This document shows, piece by piece, positions 49,925 to 61,852 of a DNA stretch of 64,000 nucleotides. Source of the stretch: Prochilodus magdalenae. Taxonomy: Eukaryota; Chordata; Actinopteri; Characiformes; Prochilodontidae. The stretch spans positions 248,001 to 312,000 of the forward strand of contig JAMWET010001046.1 of assembly GCA_024036415.1 (NCBI GenBank), read 5' to 3'. A program made the translations under genes and the position numbers. A model generated the notes under the pieces. That model searched no databases. It was not told the DNA's origin and saw only the letters and a list, made by a program, of their open reading frames with translations. Numbering within the stretch: position 1 is the stretch's first letter; every line of letters begins with the position of its first letter.

Positions 49925-52467
49925 TACACCAACACACTACTTACAGTACACTAACACATTACACTTACTGAGTTACTGTACACCAACACACTACCTACAG
50001 TACACTAACACATTACACTTACTGAGTTACTGTACACCAACACACTACCTACAGTACACTAACACATTACACTTACTGAGTTACTGTACACCAACACACT
50101 ACTTACAGCACACTAACACATTACACTTACTGAGTTACTGTACACCAAACACGCTATACAGAACACTAACACATTACACCATTTACGGTACACTAACACA
50201 TTACACTGAGTTATTACTGACGCTACTGTACACTAACACATTACACTTACTGAGTTACACACTATACAGTACACTACAGTACACTACTGAAACACATTAC
50301 ATACTTACTGAGTTACTGTACACCAACACACGACTTACAATACACTTCTTACAGCAGACACTAACACATTACACTTACTGAGTTACTGTACACCAACACG
50401 CTACTTACAGCACACTAACACATTACACTTACTGAGTTACTGTACACCAACACGCTACTTACAGTACACTAACACATTACACTTACTGAGTTACCGTACA
50501 CAACACTGTACTTACAGCGCACACTAACACATTACACTTACTGAGTTCACTGTACAACCGGACACACTACTTACAGCACACTAAACACATTACACTTACT
50601 GAGTTACTGTACACACACCAACACTAATTACACAACACTAACACATTACACTTAGTGAGTTACTGTACACCAACACACTACTTACAGCACACTAACACAT
50701 TACACTTACTGAGTTACTGTACACCAACACACTACTTACAGCACACTAACACATTACACTTACTGAGTTACTGTACACCAACACACTACTTACAGCACAC
50801 TAACACATTACACTTACTGAGTTTACTGTCCATCAACACACTACTTTACAGTACACTAACACATTACACTTACTTACCTGGGTACAGACACGCAACCACT
50901 ACCTACAGCACACTAACACATTACACTTACTGAGTTACTGTACACCAACACCACTACTTACAGTAACACTAAAAACATTACACTTACTGAGTTACTGTAC
51001 TCCAACACACTACCTACAGTACACTACACATTACACTTACTGAGTTACTGCACACCAACACACTACCTACAGTACACTACACATTACACTTACTGAGTTA
51101 CTGTACACCAACACACTACCTACAGTACACTAACGCATTACACTTACTGAGTTACTGTACACCAACACACTACTTACAGTACCACTAACACATTACAACT
51201 TACTGAGTTACTGTACACCAACACCACACTAATTTACAGTACACTAACACATTACACTTACTGAGTTACTGCACACCTAACACACTACTTACACACTAAC
51301 ACATTACACTTACTGAGTTACTGTACACCAACACACTACTTACAGTACACTAACACATTACACTTACTGAGTTACTGTACACCAACACACTACTTACAGT
51401 ACACTAACACACTACACTTACTGAGCTACTGTACACCAATACACTACTTACAGCACACTAACACATTACACTTACCTGAGTTACTGTACACCAACACGCT
51501 ACTTACAGCACACTAACTACACTTACTGAGGTACTGTACACCAACATATTACTTACTACACTAACACAATTACACTTACTGAGTTACTGTATCAACCAAC
51601 ACACTACTTACACCCCACTAACACGTTACACTTACTGACTTACTGTACACCAACACGCTACTTACAGCACACTAACACATTACACTTACTGAGTTACTGT
51701 ACACCAACACGCTACTTACAGCACACTAACATATTACACTTACTGAGGTACTGTACACCAACATATTACTTACAGTACACTAACACATTACACTTACTGA
51801 CTTACTGTACACTAACACACTTCTTACAGTACACTAACACATTACACTTACTGTACACCAAAACACTTCTTACAGTACACTAACACATTACACTTTACCT
51901 GACACACTACTTTGACTTCGCACGTTACTGTACTACTGTACAACACACTACTTACAATACACTAACACATTACACTTACTGAGTTACTGTACACCAACAC
52001 ACTACTTACAATACACTAACACATTACACTTACTGACTACTGTACACCAACACGTACTTACAGCACACTAACATATTACACTTACTGAGTTACTGTACAC
52101 CAACATATTACTTACAGTACACTAACACATTACACTTACTGAGTTACTGTACACCAACACACTACTTACAGTACACTAACACGTTACACTTACTGACTTA
52201 CTGTACACCAACACGCTACTTTACAATACACTAACACATTACACTACTGACTACTGTACACCAATGAGTACACTAACACATTACACTTACTGAGTTACTG
52301 TACACCAACACACTACTTACAATACACTAACACATTACACTTACTGAGTTACTGTACACCAACACACTACTTACAGTACACTAACACATTACACTTACTG
52401 AGTTACTGTACACCAACACACTACTTACAGTACACTAACCCATTACACTTACTGAGTTACTGTACAC
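49925..52467. repeat. 54-bp minisatellite, left arm (about 47 units, degraded)
   Basis: The unit is 54 bases, starting TACTGTACACCAACACACTA and including CATTACACTTACTGAGT. It is repeated over about 2.54 kb. Many units carry single-base insertions, deletions and larger losses, especially between about 50150 and 52300, so frames are short. The right-arm partner array is far more regular. Confidence 0.96.
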
Positions 52468-53987
52468 TGCCGAACCTCTTGTAACGTCTGTATTATACAG
52501 AACGTGTTTGTACATTATACATTAAAACACTGTGGTGTAAAACATTTTAACACACAAATTATTGACTGCAGTTCTCCAGTCCGACACCAGATGGCGACAT
52601 TTGTCTACATTTGTCTGGTCCACTGAGTACGAAAATATTTCTGGAATTATAGGGAGGGGGAGGAGCTGTGTGACAGTGATGTGAAAAACAGCTGTTTTTA
52701 AATAGATGTATACTGCTGATACACACATATCTTTCGATGTTGTCAATGTACTTTGATTTCATAAGTGATTTATATTTGATGAGTAGAAATTTCACTGTTC
52801 TGCCACTGAAGATTTTTCTGGCCAGTCGCTTACAAACAATCACCATTTTGGGAAAACGATGATCAGAATAGCAATCATGCCACTTCTGTGGTTCTGCAGT
52901 CGAGCACTTATTGAATTATGGCAATAAAACTGTAATTGATGCTGTATTACATCATAATTACAATAACTATTTCCTTTGGCAGCATGAATAAACACTCAGC
53001 ACTGAATATTCATGCTCCTTTATGCCCCTGCTCTGAAATTGGGTGTTGTAGACCTTTATAATCATTAGGGTTATAACCTCACTGGTTATTACTAACGTCA
53101 AACCAGCCTATCAATGGTATAATGAAAACTATGTGACCTATGTTGTGGACTGGAGTTGGCTTATAGCTGCTTTATCATTACATGTATCACTGTATACATT
53201 ACAACCTATGTTTGTTTGCCATTTAATAATTTAAATGGCAAACAAACAGGTTGTAATGTATACAGTGATACATGTAATGATAAAGCAGCTATAAGCCAAC
53301 TCCAGTCCACAACATAGGTCACATAGTTTTCATTATACCATTGATAGGCTGGTTTGACGTTAGTAATAACCAGTGAGGTTATAACCCTAATGATTATAAA
53401 GGCCTACAACACCCAATTTCAGAGCAGGGGCATAAAGGAGCATGAATATTCAGTGCTGAGTGTTTATTCATGCTGCCAAAGGAAATAGTTATTGTAATTA
53501 TGATGTAATACAGCATCAATTACAGTTTTATTGCCATAATTCAATAAGTGCTCGACTGCAGAACCACAGAAGTGGCATGATTGCTATTCTGATAATCGTT
53601 TTCCCAAAATGGTGATTGTTTGTAAGCGACTGGTCAGAAAAATCTTCAGTGGCAGAACAGTGAAATTTCTACTCATCAAATATAAATCACTTATGAAATC
53701 AAAATACATTGACAACATCGAAAGATATGTGTGTATCAGCAGTATACATCTATTTAAAAACAGCTGTTTTTCACATCACTGTCACACAGCTCCTCCCCCT
53801 CCCTATAATTCCAGAAATATTTTCGTACTCAGTGGACCAGACAAATGTAGACAAATGTCGCCATCTGGTGTCGGACTGGAGAACTGCAGTCAATAATTTG
53901 TGTGTTAAAATGTTTTACACCACAGTGTTTTAATGTATAATGTACAAACACGTTCTGTATAATACAGACGTTACAAGAGGTTCGGCA
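52468..53987. repeat. Palindrome centre (unique inner arms and 4-base spacer)
   Basis: The inner arms 52468-53226 and 53231-53987 are near-perfect reverse complements of about 758 bases each, with no minisatellite. The four spacer bases are 53227-53230 (TAAT). The innermost 16 bases of each arm (TTTGTTTGCCATTTAA and its complement) pair exactly; two bases are missing from the right arm just outside them. The paired 95-codon frames on opposite strands at 52559-52846 and 53609-53896 are equivalent copies and have no recognisable domain. Confidence 0.95.
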
Positions 53988-56360
53988 GTGTACAGTAACT
54001 CAGTAAGTGTAATGTGTTAGTGTACTGTAAGTAGTGCATTGGTGTACAGTAGCTCAGTAAGTGTAATGTGTTAGTGTATTGTAAGTAGTGTGTTGGTGTA
54101 CAGTAACTCAGTAAGTGTAATGTGTTAGTGTACTGTAAGTAGTGTGTTGGTGTACAGTAACTCAGTAAGTGTAATGGGTTAGTGTACTGTAAGTAGTGCA
54201 TTGGTGTACAGTAGCTCAGTAAGTGTAATGTGTTAGTGTATTGTAAGTAGTGTGTTGGTGTACAGTAACTCAGTAAGTGTAATGTGTTAGTGTACTGTAA
54301 GTAGTGTGTTGGTGTACAGTAACTCAGTAAGTGTAATGTGTTAGAGTACTGTAAGTAATATGTTGGTGTACAGTAACTCAGTAAGTGTAATATGTTAGTG
54401 TGCTGTAAGTAGCGTGTTGGTGTACAGTAAGTCAGTAAGTGTAATGTGTTAGTGTATTGTAAGTAGTGTGTTGGTGTACAGTAACTCAGTAAGTGTAATG
54501 TGTTAGTGTATTGTAAGTAGTGTGTTGGTGTACAGTAGCTCAGTAAGTGTAATGTGTTAGTGTACTGTAAGAAGTGTTTTGGTGTACAGTAAGTGTAATG
54601 TGTTAGTGTACTGTAAGAAGTGTGTTAGTGTACAGTAAGTCAGTAAGTGTAATGTGTTAGTGTACTGTAAGTAATATGTTGGTGTACAGTACCTCAATAA
54701 GTGTAATATGTTAGTGTGCTGTAAGTAGCGTGTTGGTGTACAGTAAGTCAGTAAGTGTAATGTGTTAGTGTGCTGTAAGTAGCGTGTTGGTGTACAGTAA
54801 GTCAGTAAGTGTAATGTGTTAGTGTGGTGTAAGTAGTGTGTTGGTGTACAGTAACTCAGTAAGTGTAATGTGTTAGTGTACTGTAAGTAATATGTTGGTG
54901 TACAGTACCTCAGTAAGTGTAATATGTTAGTGTGCTGTAAGTAGCGTGTTGGTGTACAGTAACTCAGTAAGTGTAATGTGTTAGTGTGCTGTAAGTAGTG
55001 TATTGGTGTACAGTAGCTCAGTAAGTGTAGTGTGTTAGTGTACTGTAAGTAGTGTGTTGGTGTACAGTAACTCAGTAAGTGTAATGTGTTAGTGTACTGT
55101 AAGTAGTGTGTTGGTGTACTGTAACTCAGTAAGTGTAATGTGTTAGTGTACTGTAAGTAGTGTGTTGGTGTGCAGTAACTCAGTAAGTGTAATGTGTTAG
55201 TGTACTGTAAATAGTGTGTTGGTGTACAGTAACTCAGTAAGTGTAATGTGTTAGTGTACTGTAAGTAGTGTGTCGGTGTACAGTAACTCAGTAAGTGTAA
55301 TGTGTTAGTGTACTGTAGGTAGTGTGTTAGTGTACAGTAACTCAGTAAGTGTAATGTGTTAGTGTACTGTAGGTAGTGTGTTGGTGTACAGTAACTCAGT
55401 AAGTGTAATGTGTTAGTGTACTGTAAGTAGTGTGTTGGTGTACAGTAACTCAGTAAGTGTAATGTGTTAGTGTACTGTAAGTAGTGTGTCGGTGTACAGT
55501 AACTCAGTAAGTGTAATGTGTTAGTGTACTGTAGGTAGTGTGTTGGTGTACAGTAACTCAGTAAGTGTAATGTGTTAGTGTACTGTAAGTAGTGTGTTGA
55601 TGGACAGTAACTCAGTAAGTGTAATGTGTTAGTGTGCTGTAAGTAGTGTGTTGGTGTACAGTAACTCACTAAGTGTAGTGTGTTAGTGTGCTGTAAGTAG
55701 TGTGTCGGTGTACAGTAACTCAGTAAGTGTAATGTGTTAGTGTGCTGTAAGTAGTGTGTTGGTGTACAGTAACTCACTAAGTGTAGTGTGTTAGTGTACT
55801 GTAAGTAGTGTGTTGGTGTACAGTAACTCAGTAAGTGTAATGTGTTAGTGTGCTGTAAGTAGTGTGTCGGTGTACAGTGACTCAGTAAGTGTAATGTGTT
55901 AGTGTGCTGTAAGTAGCGTGTTGGTGTACAGTAACTCAGTAAGTGTAATGTGTTAGTGTGCTGTAAGTAGCGTGTTGGTGTACAGTAACTCAGTAAGTGT
56001 AATGTGTTAGTGTGCTGTAAGAAGCGTGTTGGTGTACAGTAACTCAGTAAGTGTAATGTGTTAGTGTACTGTAAATAGTGTGTTGATGTACAGTAACTCA
56101 GTAAGTGTAATGTGTTAGTGTGGTGTAAGTAGCGTGTTGGTGTACAGTAACTCAGTAAGTGTAATGTGTTAGTGTGCTGTAAGTAGTGTGTTGGTGTACA
56201 GTAACTCAGTAAGTGTAATGTGTTAGTGTACTGTAGGTAGTGTGTTGGTGTACAGTAACTCAGTAAGTGTAATGTGTTAGTGTACTGTAGGTAGTGTGTT
56301 GGTGTACAGTAACTCAGTAAGTGTAATGTGTTAGTGTACTGTAAGTAGTGTGTTGGTGTA
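53988..56360. repeat. 54-bp minisatellite, right arm (about 44 units, regular)
   Basis: The same 54-base unit as the left array, in reverse orientation, over about 2.37 kb. Because 54 is a multiple of three and the units are well preserved, a 406-codon open frame (54557-55777, minus) with an 18-residue period (SYCTPTHYLQYTNTLHLL) results. It has no splice or protein-family support and is a by-product of the array. Confidence 0.96.
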
Positions 56361-57179
56361 TCTGTCCTTCCTTTTGTCTTATAATCCTATTACAGTGATG
56401 AACGGGACGACTTCCCATGGCAAGCTGTAAAGGTCAGGACCCTGCCTGATATCATCAGGAAGCGATGAAATGACATTTCTAATCTTCTCCAGCATCCAAA
56501 CATGTCCAAACGAGAGAAGCGTAAAGCGAGTCTACCAATCAGGGTACAGCGTCACTTTGTTCTGAATTTTGTTCTGTGTTTATGATGATTTGAATAGACG
56601 TCAGTCTCAGAATAATTAATGACCTTCTATTAAAGACTGGTGAACTGAGAGACACTAGAGTCTATTCACCTAAACTTGAAATAAATACTTTAGTGGTTAC
56701 TCAGGTGAAGGTATAAAGAGGTGTAAAAGAGTATATTCTACGTATACTGTATGAGCTTTTACCCTAACTCACTACTGAAAAGGTTCTATAATCCTAAAGG
56801 AGCTGAGGAGCTACCAGCACAGAGGAATCTTCTTCAGGATTCTCAGGATTACACACACTATATTATACAACCATTTGCAATGCCTACCTCTCAGTCCTCC
56901 TAAACAGTCTCTCTCATTCTGTCTCTCTCTCTCTCTCCACACTCCGCTTTTCTCTCTTTGTTGAGCCAAGGAGCGACATTTCTCCTGAGTGATCACATGG
57001 AAGCCCTAGAGCTGCTAGAGTCACCAGAGCACCATCTCCAACATGGGTCTCCTGCCCTGGTTCTCCAGCTCATTACCCGGCATGACTACAACGGCTACAA
57101 TGACCACAGCAGAGTTGCTAGCATCTGGCTCTGATCACAAACAGAGAACCTATAGGTTGGCTCTACCTTTGAACTTGCC

Positions 57180-57510
57180 TCCTGGATTAATCAGAATGTA
57201 TCTAATAGATGTTCCAAGCTCCTTTACCTGTTGTGTCTTTATCTCTTCATTCGGGTTCGACCTGTAGAAAATGGGTTCCTCCCTCAAACCTGATTCCTCT
57301 CAAGGTTTCTTCCTTACTCTAAGGGAGCTTTTCCTTGACACTGAAATCCGAGTAAGCCTCTGGCTTACTCTGATTTTCTTTCCTATGTCTGTACATGGAC
57401 TCTGTGTTTTTCTTTTGTTGTATATTGTATACTCGCCCTTCTGCAAAGCTGCTTTGAGACTACATTAGTTGTAAAAAGCACTATACAAATAAATATTGAC
57501 TGATTGGTTG
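57180..57510. repeat. Dispersed fish repeat, right arm
   Basis: Reverse-complement counterpart of 48790-49160, with small differences (for example TTGACACTGAAATCC where the left arm has GCCTCTGGCTTACTCGGATTTCC-like order changes). Confidence 0.55.
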
Positions 57511-57839
57511 ATTGACAGGAGTGGTTTATAGAACCATTGCAATGTTTTAAAGAACCAACCAATCATGCAGGGAACCATTTATATGTTCATCTTTGAGTAT
57601 TTATTATTCTCTAGTAGTTAATATACTTTCCCCTTTATGAAGAATGTATGAGAAAGACAGTACTCCAATTTATTTACCTGTAGGAATGTAAACATTCAGA
57701 GTCATTAGGAGTCAGCTTGTAGTGAAACATGCAGTTTTAGAGAAACATTAACTGGACTGGACAAGTATATGCTGGTACTCTCCTTATTTGCATGTTGGCA
57801 TGTGTATCAGCTGGTCATTAAGTATTACATTCTGCATTT

Positions 57840-60800
57840 CAAACACTAAATAAAACATATTATAAGATATTGCTGATGTTCATAACATACATTTATTTGT
57901 TCATAGGGACAATTATTTACAACACTGCTCATTTTATCATCTTTAGCATCATTACAATAGTAATGTAATATTGAAATACACCCACAGTGAAAACCAATGA
58001 CTACTGTTAAGAGCGCATCAGAGTGAAAATGAGAGTTAAGTCTATGAAGACCAGTGAGCACTGTTAGGAGCCTACAGTGATGATGTGTAAGTATGATGAT
58101 GAGAGGAGACACAGACAGTTACTTCAGTTTGGGTGATTAAGAACAGTACACAGTATTGACACAGTGCAAGTAGTGACGCAGGCACTAAGGCAGGTCAGAG
58201 GCTAAAAAGCATGAGGGCTTTCTGAGATGTCAGCACCCCTCTGCTCCAACGTCAACAAACCTGAGTGAGCATGTGAGAACAGGAGGACAACACCACCAGT
58301 GTTCGCAGTTTACCATAATACATTAGGTCAGTAAGCCTGCAGATCTTCACATTTCATCAGAGACACTAACTACCAAAGGTTTGACTAAACAAGTGGGTTT
58401 TTAGTACAGACATAAAAACTGAGACTATTCCTGAATCCTGAATAGAACATATAAGCAGGGCGGAGTGGGAGCTGACCAGGAAGTGTAACAACATGACTTT
58501 GATTTGAGCGTGGAGCAGCTTTTGAGACAACTGGTGGGTCAGTGTTCTCTCTTGCTCCAAAACTACTCCACTATGACTCCATGCTGCAAAGCAGACGATG
58601 CTCTTTCCAAACTGGATATGTCTGTGTTACATGAGTGAAGCGACAGTGATGGCTACAGCTCGACATGATGGCCGTTCATACAGTGTGTCTGCACTGTGGA
58701 ACTGTTGAACAGACCTACACACTGCAAATCTTCACCAATCACAACAAAGTTCTACAGGTGCTACACAGAGTCAGCTTAGTGTTGTTGATCTTGGTGGTCT
58801 TAAAAGCATTAGCGTTTGTTTAGCATTTGTCTAGCATGGGACTGGTTCGTCGCTTCAAGCTTCAAAAATGAATAAAGGCTGTGTAGCACAGAAAGAAGAT
58901 TTTGGTTAGAAATGGCCATAAATTACATTATTAGGAGCGGACCTGGAGCGATGCAAGCGCGGAGGGGAAAAGAGGAAACCCAGAATGATTACAGAAATGC
59001 TTTGAGCTAGGAGTGGAAATGTCTTACAATTCCACTCACATGCTATGTTCCCAAACATTAACTGGAAGGTTTTGAAAAACTGGGGGTGAGTTATATGAAA
59101 AGGCTCTACCTTCTGTTTTAACCTTATTAATTGTAGGTGCTAATAGTGAGGCAGTGCCATGACAAGTAAGCGAGACAGTTGAACAGTTAATAACAAGAGA
59201 AAGGGTCACTCACTTACTTTCAGTTGGGGGTCATTTAACTAATTTAACTGGCAACCAGCATGTGGTAGGTCAAAATAAGCTGATATGGCCACCGTCATCC
59301 AACCTCAAAGCAGCAAAAGGCATGAGTTAGCGTTTCTTCACCCTGTAGGTCCAGTGCATTTCTTAATTTGGCTATATTCTAAAGATGCAGGAAAGCAGTT
59401 CTAGTCATATTAGTAATACGTTCATCAAAGGCCTGATCAGGATCGAGCGTGACACCAATGCTTTTTACAGATTTGCCTAAACTGCACATTTAAAAGTGGG
59501 CTCTAGTACCTTGTTGTGCCGCCTCTAGCCTGGATACAAGATGAGATATGGTTGGGTATGGAGGCATGCAGGCTCCGCATGGCATCCTGCAGCACAATTG
59601 CCCACAGATGTTGCAGCTGGGCCTTTAGATCCTGCACACTCATAGGTTGCCGAAGCTACTGTCCCAGCTGGTCCCATAAATGCTCGATTGGTGATAAATC
59701 TGGTGCCCAGGCAGGCCAAGGAAGTGTTACAATCTGGCTCTGACATTTCTGGGAAACCTTTGCCCTGTGTGGGCGAGCCCTGTGTTGGAAGCCATGCCAT
59801 GAGAAGCAACACATATAGCCCAGATCATCAGACCAGCAGTTGGGACAGTGTGTTGCTCCACAGCAATAGCAGGTTTGAAGCACTCACCACTAGGCCTACA
59901 TACTCAAACCCAATCATCGCTGGATCCCAAACAGAACCTGGATTCATTGCTAAAGACCATATGGTTCCAGTCCATGGCAGTTCAGGTTCACGACACCACT
60001 GCAAACAAAGGAAATAGTATCTGGCTGTCAATGGCCTCTCGGAGAGGGTCTGGGAAGAGACAGGGGTGTGTAATGAAGATGCCACCTGTGTCTGGATGCT
60101 GGACAATGAAACTCTGGGAGCTGCTTTTACTTGTCAGCAGATCAAAAGATCCTCTCTACTGGTTGTCTGTCTGGGCCGTCCAGAGCCTGTTCGCAGTGTG
60201 CGCATGCCCTTATGTTACCAGACATGTAATCATTTACATATCTGCCTGAGACATAACTGCAGAGTTTTGCAGTCATCAGTGTAGCAGTGGAAACTGATTA
60301 CATATATACTGATAGCAGAATCCAGTGGTAGCACCTATAATGCAAATAATAGAGTTCCTAAGACAGAGCCCTGTGGAACACCATACTTTACATTTGTATG
60401 AACAGGTGATTAGTTGTTTGCATTTATAAACTGATAGCAAGTTAGGTCTTCAAGCCTGTCTCGTAGGATAAAGTGGTCCACCGTGTCAAATATAACACTA
60501 AGATCAAACCTAGATCAGAGATTTTACCAGACCCTATTCAATTTTCTCTAGTGATGTATCTGTACTATAATGAGGCCTGGAAGTTTTCATATGTGAACCC
60601 TATGCAGGCAGGAATGTAGTTTTGCACCACAGCCTTCTATAAAACCTTTTCGATAGGTAAGATAGTTTACAAGGATTTTAATATGGTTTATTGTTGATAA
60701 AAGATATTTGTGTATTTCTAGTAAAACGTCTTTGAGTACATTTCTAGGAACTGGATCTAGTATCTAAGTAGACAGTTTTAAGGAGGAAATCATTTTAACC

Positions 60801-60920
60801 AGCTCTGTTAGTTAAGGCAAAATAACAAGCTTGGGATGCTCTAGTCAAGAGGTCACCAAACCTGGGGATCTACTATTCTGTGTAGTCCAGTTTCAACCAC
60901 AATCTGCCACACCTCCTTCA
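57840..60920 (-). mobile_element. Degraded L2/CR1-like LINE, right arm
   Basis: Counterpart of 45430-48470 on the minus strand, with the same broken RT blocks and the same nested Tc1 fragment. It carries an extra insertion of about 28 bases at 59051-59078. Confidence 0.72.
59480..60236 (-). mobile_element. Tc1-like transposase fragment nested in the LINE, right arm
   Basis: Minus-strand counterpart of 46110-46865, with the WPAWAPDLSPIEHLWDQLG block at about 59656-59715. Small differences occur near the outer edge at about 60222-60240. Non-functional. Confidence 0.8.
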
Positions 60921-61029
60921 GCTATTTAACTTTTTCATCGGTACTTGAACAGCTGGATCAAAAGTGTCGGTGTCAGGTAAAAGACGGGGACATCGTGTTA
61001 GATTCAGGTTGGAAAGTAGATCTCTAGGA

Positions 61030-61375
61030 TCAGGGTCGGTGGCTACTGCTCTAGTGCTTTATCAGTGGTCACTGGGCGCTGCCCACAGGATGCTGCCCAC
61101 AGGATGCTGTTGGCTGGATAGTTTTGGTTAGTGGATGATTCTCAGTCCAGCAGTGACATTGAGGTGTCCAGCAGCGGTGCTGTGTCTGATCCACTTACAC
61201 CAGCACAACACACACTAACACACCTCTACAACATCGCTGCGGTGCTGAGAATGATCCACCGCCTACATAATACCTGACCTGAGGTGGTCCGGTCTTGGTC
61301 ACTGATAAAGGGATGATGAACAGCCAGTGCACTCTTTCACTTGCACAGGTCTAGAGCCATTTCCAGTATAATGGT
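61030..61375. repeat. Dispersed noncoding repeat, right arm
   Basis: Reverse-complement counterpart of 44945-45310, including the duplicated GCCCACAGGATGCT motif. Confidence 0.55.
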
Positions 61376-61717
61376 TTTTAATAGACTGTTTCTAATGTAG
61401 GCTAATCAAAGCAAACCCTTCCAGCAATCGATAGGAATCAGACAATGTCCTTGTTTGAAGTTGCTTGAGCACGAGCGGACAAATACATCCTTCTTCCTGA
61501 CTGACAAAAGAAGGAATGCTGCATATGAAGAAATCATCGGCTATAGAATATGAACCCTGGCACATCACTAAAAGATAGCAAGGTATAAAATATTGTTTTA
61601 CATCATTAAATAAGTTCATATTTTAATTCATCAGCATTAAAGCACCTCGTTCAGCAGGTTTTGAACCTACACTTGCACCAACACTTACCAGAAATCGACC
61701 AAACAGCGGAGCGACCT

Positions 61718-61775
61718 GATTGGCCCAGATGCAGAACGGTAACGCCCCAAGGGAGGATTGCTGGTTGGTGATTGG
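61718..61775 (+). promoter_or_regulatory. Paired CCAAT boxes upstream of right hdac1
   Basis: GATTGG at 61718-61723 and 61770-61775, the same pair as in the left copy, about 80 and 130 bases upstream of the ATG. The start-codon context here is AAAATGGCGCT, closer to a YY1-type motif than the left copy's ACATGGCGCT. The promoter therefore looks intact in both arms. Confidence 0.5.
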
Positions 61776-61852
61776 TGAAGATGGACCGAGGACCCGCCTC
61801 CGAGATGCTGTGCTGCTGAAAGCCGGCGGGTCGCACAGTGACCGGAGGGAAA

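Larger units (their letters stand above)
42340..53226 (+). repeat. Left arm of giant inverted repeat
   Basis: Read on the opposite strand, this segment reappears at 53231-64000 in the same order: hdac1 intron 3, exons 3-1, promoter, dispersed repeats, LINE/Tc1 block, minisatellite and unique centre. I compared many blocks by eye. The match begins no later than about 42340 (the partner of the window end) and may extend further left, because the partner lies outside the window. Most compared stretches are near-identical, with scattered substitutions and indels. Confidence 0.95.

Noticed and set aside
49925..52467. CRISPR-like regular repeats
   Set aside because: The units are contiguous 54-bp tandem repeats without unique spacers, in a vertebrate genome. 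This is a minisatellite.
52559..53896. Pair of 95-codon frames on opposite strands near the palindrome centre
   Set aside because: They are the same sequence in the two arms, and neither shows a known domain, codon bias I can judge, or splice sites. Conservation between arms reflects duplication, not selection.
54557..55777. 406-residue open reading frame on the minus strand
   Set aside because: Entirely made of the 54-bp minisatellite. The frame is open only because the unit length is a multiple of three; no splice, start-context or protein-family support.
59688..60017. 109-residue and 133-residue frames on the plus strand (mirrored at 46112-46658)
   Set aside because: They are antisense shadows of the Tc1-like fragment; the real transposase motifs are on the other strand.
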